DNA of 64,000 nt from Methylobacterium sp. 17Sr1-1 (lineage in GTDB: Bacteria; Pseudomonadota; Alphaproteobacteria; Rhizobiales; Beijerinckiaceae), in contig NZ_CP029552.1 in assembly GCF_003173775.1 (NCBI RefSeq), positions 3,272,001-3,336,000 on the forward strand, read 5' to 3'. A program made the translations under genes and the position numbers. The notes under the pieces are model-generated. The model did no database searches. It saw only the letters and a list, made by a program, of their open reading frames with translations, and was not told the DNA's origin. Position 1 is the first letter of the stretch. Each line of letters begins with the position of its first letter. Shown piece by piece: positions 61,076 to 64,000 of this stretch.

Positions 61076-61681
61076 TCAGGGCGCGGCCTTGGGCGGAGAA
61101 CTTTTGGAGGAGGGATTTTTGGGCGCGGGATCTTTGGGAGTCTGGCCCCGGAGGGCCGATCCCTTGAGGCTTTGTGCCTTGACCGCCTTCGCCTTGTCCT
61201 TGCGCGCCTTGGCGCCCTCGGCCCCGGCGGCGCGGATCAGGGCGGCGAGCCCGGCCTCGGTCACCGCCTCGGCCGCCTCCGGCACGCTGAACCAGCGGCA
61301 CTCGCGCTCGTTCTGCTCGGGCCAGGTCTTGAGCTGCTTGCGCACATCCAGGCGGAAGACCTGGACCTGGCACAGGACCGCGTCGCGGCTCTTCAGGCGC
61401 TTGTTGTAGAAGTAGCTGCCGAGCGCCCGCCGGCCGACCCGGCCGATCAGGCCCGCCTCCTCGTAGGCCTCGCGGGCGGCGGCCTCGTAGTTCTTCAGGC
61501 CCTTCATCGGCCAGCCCTTCGGCACCACCCAGCGCCGGGTCTCGCGGGAGGTGATGAGCATGACCTGGAGGCTGCCGTCCGGCCCGGGCCGGACCGGCAG
61601 CACGGCGACCTGCCGGCGCGGCTCGCCGCCGCGCTCCGACCAGCCGGTCAGGAAACCCGCCAGGGCCTTCAGGCTCTTCAT
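61076..61681 (-). CDS. Nudix hydrolase with basic C-terminal tail
   Basis: A 201-residue protein. The Nudix box [23 protein letters not shown] fits G(x5)E(x7)REUxEEx and is preceded by ETRRWVVPK, as in the diphosphoinositol-polyphosphate phosphohydrolase-like subgroup. The last 45 residues are rich in Lys, Pro and Ser ([17 protein letters not shown], then [11 protein letters not shown]), disordered and perhaps nucleic-acid binding. ATG 61681 chosen; the frame stays open upstream for nearly 100 codons, but those residues look non-coding. Confidence 0.85.
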   Translation of the reverse strand: MKSLKALAGFLTGWSERGGEPRRQVAVLPVRPGPDGSLQVMLITSRETRRWVVPKGWPMKGLKNYEAAAREAYEEAGLIGRVGRRALGSYFYNKRLKSRDAVLCQVQVFRLDVRKQLKTWPEQNERECRWFSVPEAAEAVTEAGLAALIRAAGAEGAKARKDKAKAVKAQSLKGSALRGQTPKDPAPKNPSSKSSPPKAAP

Positions 61682-61884
61682 GATCCGGCGCGGTCCACGG
61701 CGGAACGGCGGCCCGGGCAGCAGGAGCGAAGGCTCAGAGGAGGGCTCGAACCGGGCCCGGGGCAGGTCACGGATGTCACGTCGCGGCGCACTCGCTGGTC
61801 CCGTTCCCGGGCGGCGAGCCCGGGAGTACCCCGTTGGAAGGGATCCCGGCGCGGGTTCCCCTCGCGAGAAACCGCATCGGCCGG

Positions 61885-61926
61885 GAAAGATCCTTCGAGA
61901 AAGATCCCTCGAAAAAGATCCTTGGG
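61885..61926. repeat. Three tandem 14-base repeats
   Basis: GAAAGATCCTTCGA, GAAAGATCCCTCGA and AAAAGATCCTTGGG follow each other without spacers, about 200 bases upstream of the Nudix start. Each unit contains a GATC core. Could be binding sites of a regulator or simple slippage. Confidence 0.7.
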
Positions 61927-62050
61927 GGCACGCTCCGCGGTCCGGACTCCCTCGCGGCGGACGGCGCACCTCGTCCGTCCCTTTAGCCGGTGCGGGTCGC
62001 GGCGCTCAAGCAGGATTTGTTAACCGGCAAAACAATTGCTGCGCGGGAGT

Positions 62051-62512
62051 TCAGCCCTCGCTGCCGAGAGTCGCGATGAGGGTGTCGAGGCGGGCGCGCA
62101 GATCGGCGATCTCGCCCTCCGACATCTGCAGGGTCCGAACCACCGCGCGGCGCACCTCGACCGCCTCGGCCTGGAGGGCGTGGCCCTCCTCGGTCAGGCT
62201 GATCTCGACCTCGCGCTCGTCGGCCTGCCGCCGGGTGCGGCGCACGAAGCCGGCGGCCTCGAGGCGCTTGAGCACCGGGGTCAGCGTGCCGGAATCGAGG
62301 CGCAGGCGCCGGCCGATGTCGGAGACGGTCAGCCCGTCGCTCTCCCACAGCACGATCAGCACGAGGTACTGCGGGTAGGTGAGGCCCAGCCGCTCGAGCA
62401 GCGGCCGGTAGCACTTCGTCATGCGGTGGGAGGCCGCGTAGAGAGCGTAGCAGAGCTGGTTGTCGAGCCGCAGCGCTTCCACACCTGACAGGACAGGCTC
62501 GAGAGAGTTCAT
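62051..62512 (-). CDS. ohrR: OhrR-like MarR family peroxide-sensing regulator
   Basis: A 153-residue winged-helix regulator. [20 protein letters not shown] places a cysteine at residue 21, the peroxide-reactive site of OhrR proteins, followed by [21 protein letters not shown], the OhrR signature with the conserved Tyr pair; the recognition part is [24 protein letters not shown] and the wing [15 protein letters not shown]. OhrR represses ohr, the organic hydroperoxide reductase gene; no ohr is in this window. ATG at 62512 preceded by GGTGTGAAC; a weak ribosome site, so an upstream ATG remains possible. Confidence 0.87.
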   Translation of the reverse strand: MNSLEPVLSGVEALRLDNQLCYALYAASHRMTKCYRPLLERLGLTYPQYLVLIVLWESDGLTVSDIGRRLRLDSGTLTPVLKRLEAAGFVRRTRRQADEREVEISLTEEGHALQAEAVEVRRAVVRTLQMSEGEIADLRARLDTLIATLGSEG

Positions 62513-62713
62513 GTTCACACCATACCAACGGCACCTGGGCGCCGCCCTCGCCGCAGGATCCTCATGCCGCCAGCCTAACACGCCGGACGGACCACCGAAA
62601 TCCATGCGGATGCGTTCGATGGTGAACGATCATCTCTCGAATGGGGATCCATCCGCAACAGCATAAGATGGGCGACTGGATCGCGGCCGCCCGAAATCTC
62701 CAGCGCCGGATTC

Positions 62714-63079
62714 TCAGCGCCGGCCGTCGAGCGGCGGGCGGAGGCGGCGCTCGACCAGCGGGCGGCCGGCCCGGCGCTCGACGATCACCGTCCGCGGGCC
62801 GCGCAGGCCGCTGCCGGTGCTGATGATCCGCTCCGGCGCACGCTCGGTCTTGGGCTTGGCGGCCAGGGCCTGCGCCGCCTGGAGCACGTGCGGGCGCACC
62901 TCCTCGGGGGGCAGGCCGATCAGGCCCGCGGCGATCTCGACCTGCTGCTCGACGTCGTCGGCGAGGTCCTGCGCAGCCGCCACCGCCTCGGAGACGGTGG
63001 GGGGCTCCTTGCGCACCCGGATCGGCGGCAGGTTGCGGGGCTTGTCGGTCGGCTTCTTCACGGTGCGGCTCATCATCAT
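62714..63079 (-). CDS. Hypothetical protein, basic/proline-rich ends
   Basis: About 121 residues. The start is uncertain among three ATG in a row (63079, 63076, 63073) or one further up at 63091. N-terminus basic (SRTVKKPTDKPRNLPP), centre helical (TVSEAVAAAQDLADDVEQQVEIAAGLIGL followed by EVRPHVLQAAQALAAK), C-terminus basic (VIVERRAGRPLVERRLRPP). No family recognised. GC3 bias supports coding. Confidence 0.65.
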   Translation of the reverse strand: MMMSRTVKKPTDKPRNLPPIRVRKEPPTVSEAVAAAQDLADDVEQQVEIAAGLIGLPPEEVRPHVLQAAQALAAKPKTERAPERIISTGSGLRGPRTVIVERRAGRPLVERRLRPPLDGRR

Positions 63080-63301
63080 GCGGCTGAGCATAGCGCGGAG
63101 AGTGCGATTGTTGCAGTGCAACACGCGCATGTCCAACCCGGCGCCGTTGGAATGGTTGCCCCTGACTCACGGTTAGCCCACGCTGCGGCCAGGAGAATTC
63201 GACCCGATCTCACGCGCCGGCAGGATATCGGGCATAAGGTCGCACCGCGGCGCGAGCGACGACTTGTCCGGATCCGGCGGACCTGGGACAAGGGAGCGGT
63301 C

Positions 63302-64000
63302 ATGACCGACCTCCCCCGCCTCGACCCGCGCCTGACCCCCGCCCGGCCCGACCTCGCCGACGAGCGCCTGCGCGGCCGCGTCGAGGCGGCGCGCTACGTG
63401 CCCGGCCGGCCGCACCGGATCGTCGTGCCCGTCGCGCCACTGCGGCGCGCGCCCGATCCCACCGCCGCCCTCGACAGCGAGGCCCTCTTCGGCGAAGCCG
63501 CCACGGTCTACGAGCTGCGCGACGGCTGGGCCTTCGCGCAGCTCGCCGCCGACGGCTATGTCGGCTACCTGCCGGAAGAGGCGCTCGGCCCCGCGGGTCC
63601 CGCCCCGACCCACCGGGTCTCGGGCCTGCGCACCTTCCTCTACCCCGCCGCCGACCTGAAGCGCCCGGTCCTCGGCGCGCTCAGCTTCGGCGCCCTCGTG
63701 ACGGTGGCGGCCCGGGAGGGCGCCTACGCGCGCCTCTCCGACGGGGGCTTCGTCTGGGCCGGGCACCTCGCGCCCGTCGCGGCTTTCGAGCCGGACGTCG
63801 CCGCGACGGCCCTGCGCTTCCTCGGCACGCCGTATCTCTGGGGCGGGCGCAGCAGCCTCGGGCTCGACTGCTCCGGGCTGGTGCAGACGGCGCTCGCCGC
63901 CGCCGGCCTCCCGGCGCCGCGCGACAGCGACCAGCAGGAGGCAGCTCTGGGCGAGGCGGTGGCGCTCGACCCCGGTCTCGCCGGCCTGCGGCGGGGCGAC
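63302..64000 (+). CDS. NlpC/P60 family peptidase (partial, runs off window)
   Basis: The first 233 residues of a cell-wall peptidase. Two SH3-like modules precede the catalytic domain (HRIVVPVAPLRRAPDP...GWAFAQLAADGYVGYLPE; HRVSGLRTFLYPAADLKRPV...GAYARLSDGGFVWAGHL). The catalytic cysteine lies in GLDCSGLVQTALAAAG; LRFLGTPYLWGGRSS just before is the usual NlpC lead-in. The His and third residue lie past 64000. Such enzymes cleave gamma-glutamyl-DAP bonds in peptidoglycan stem peptides. AAGGGAGCGGTC precedes the ATG. Confidence 0.92.
   Translation, partial: MTDLPRLDPRLTPARPDLADERLRGRVEAARYVPGRPHRIVVPVAPLRRAPDPTAALDSEALFGEAATVYELRDGWAFAQLAADGYVGYLPEEALGPAGPAPTHRVSGLRTFLYPAADLKRPVLGALSFGALVTVAAREGAYARLSDGGFVWAGHLAPVAAFEPDVAATALRFLGTPYLWGGRSSLGLDCSGLVQTALAAAGLPAPRDSDQQEAALGEAVALDPGLAGLRRGD

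Overview
The window looks like chromosome from a high-GC alphaproteobacterium of the Methylobacterium type. This is inferred from the strongly GC-biased coding on the right half, an HWE-type sensor kinase, an alphaproteobacterial porin remnant and the dense insertion-sequence load; no marker gene proves the genus.

The left half (1 to about 37,000) is a surface-polysaccharide region broken up by mobile DNA. AT-rich islands carry glycosyltransferase genes: an FkbM-type methyltransferase stump, a GT11 fucosyltransferase and a GT2 enzyme (350-2651); two GT2-type proteins, one of them a GT2-GT4 fusion, around an unrecognised protein (13107-19042); a DxD-type putative glycosyltransferase with a GT61 enzyme (26915-28983). 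At the right edge lie manC, a STELLO-type glycosyltransferase, fcl and gmd (32010-36859), which make GDP-mannose and GDP-L-fucose. The GT11 enzyme would consume that GDP-fucose, so the islands probably once formed one locus for a fucosylated surface glycan.

Between the islands is a nested graveyard of mobile elements: a group II intron with a damaged reverse transcriptase, IS3, IS1182, IS701, ISL3, IS21 and IS5 remnants, and two kinds of IS630 element. One of these, 1042 bp long, is present three times, each copy sitting in a CTAG inside another mobile element. Two triple-layer or side-by-side nests (19690-25708 and 29150-31642) can be ordered in time from the insertion junctions.

The right half (37,366-64,000) is ordinary GC-rich chromosome: cytochrome b561, a GTP cyclohydrolase II with a decayed N-terminal domain, bacterioferritin and its ferredoxin, a hybrid PAS histidine kinase followed by an HWE kinase, a DUF4258/DUF2283 toxin-antitoxin-like pair with a frameshift, two identical tRNA-Thr(GGT) genes, a four-gene polyamine-type ABC transporter followed by a wrecked porin gene, a three-gene exopolysaccharide operon (HlyD-like, alpha/alpha-barrel protein, cellulose-synthase-like GT2), a divergent SDR/LysR pair, MgtC, Nudix, an OhrR-like regulator and an NlpC/P60 peptidase cut by the window end.
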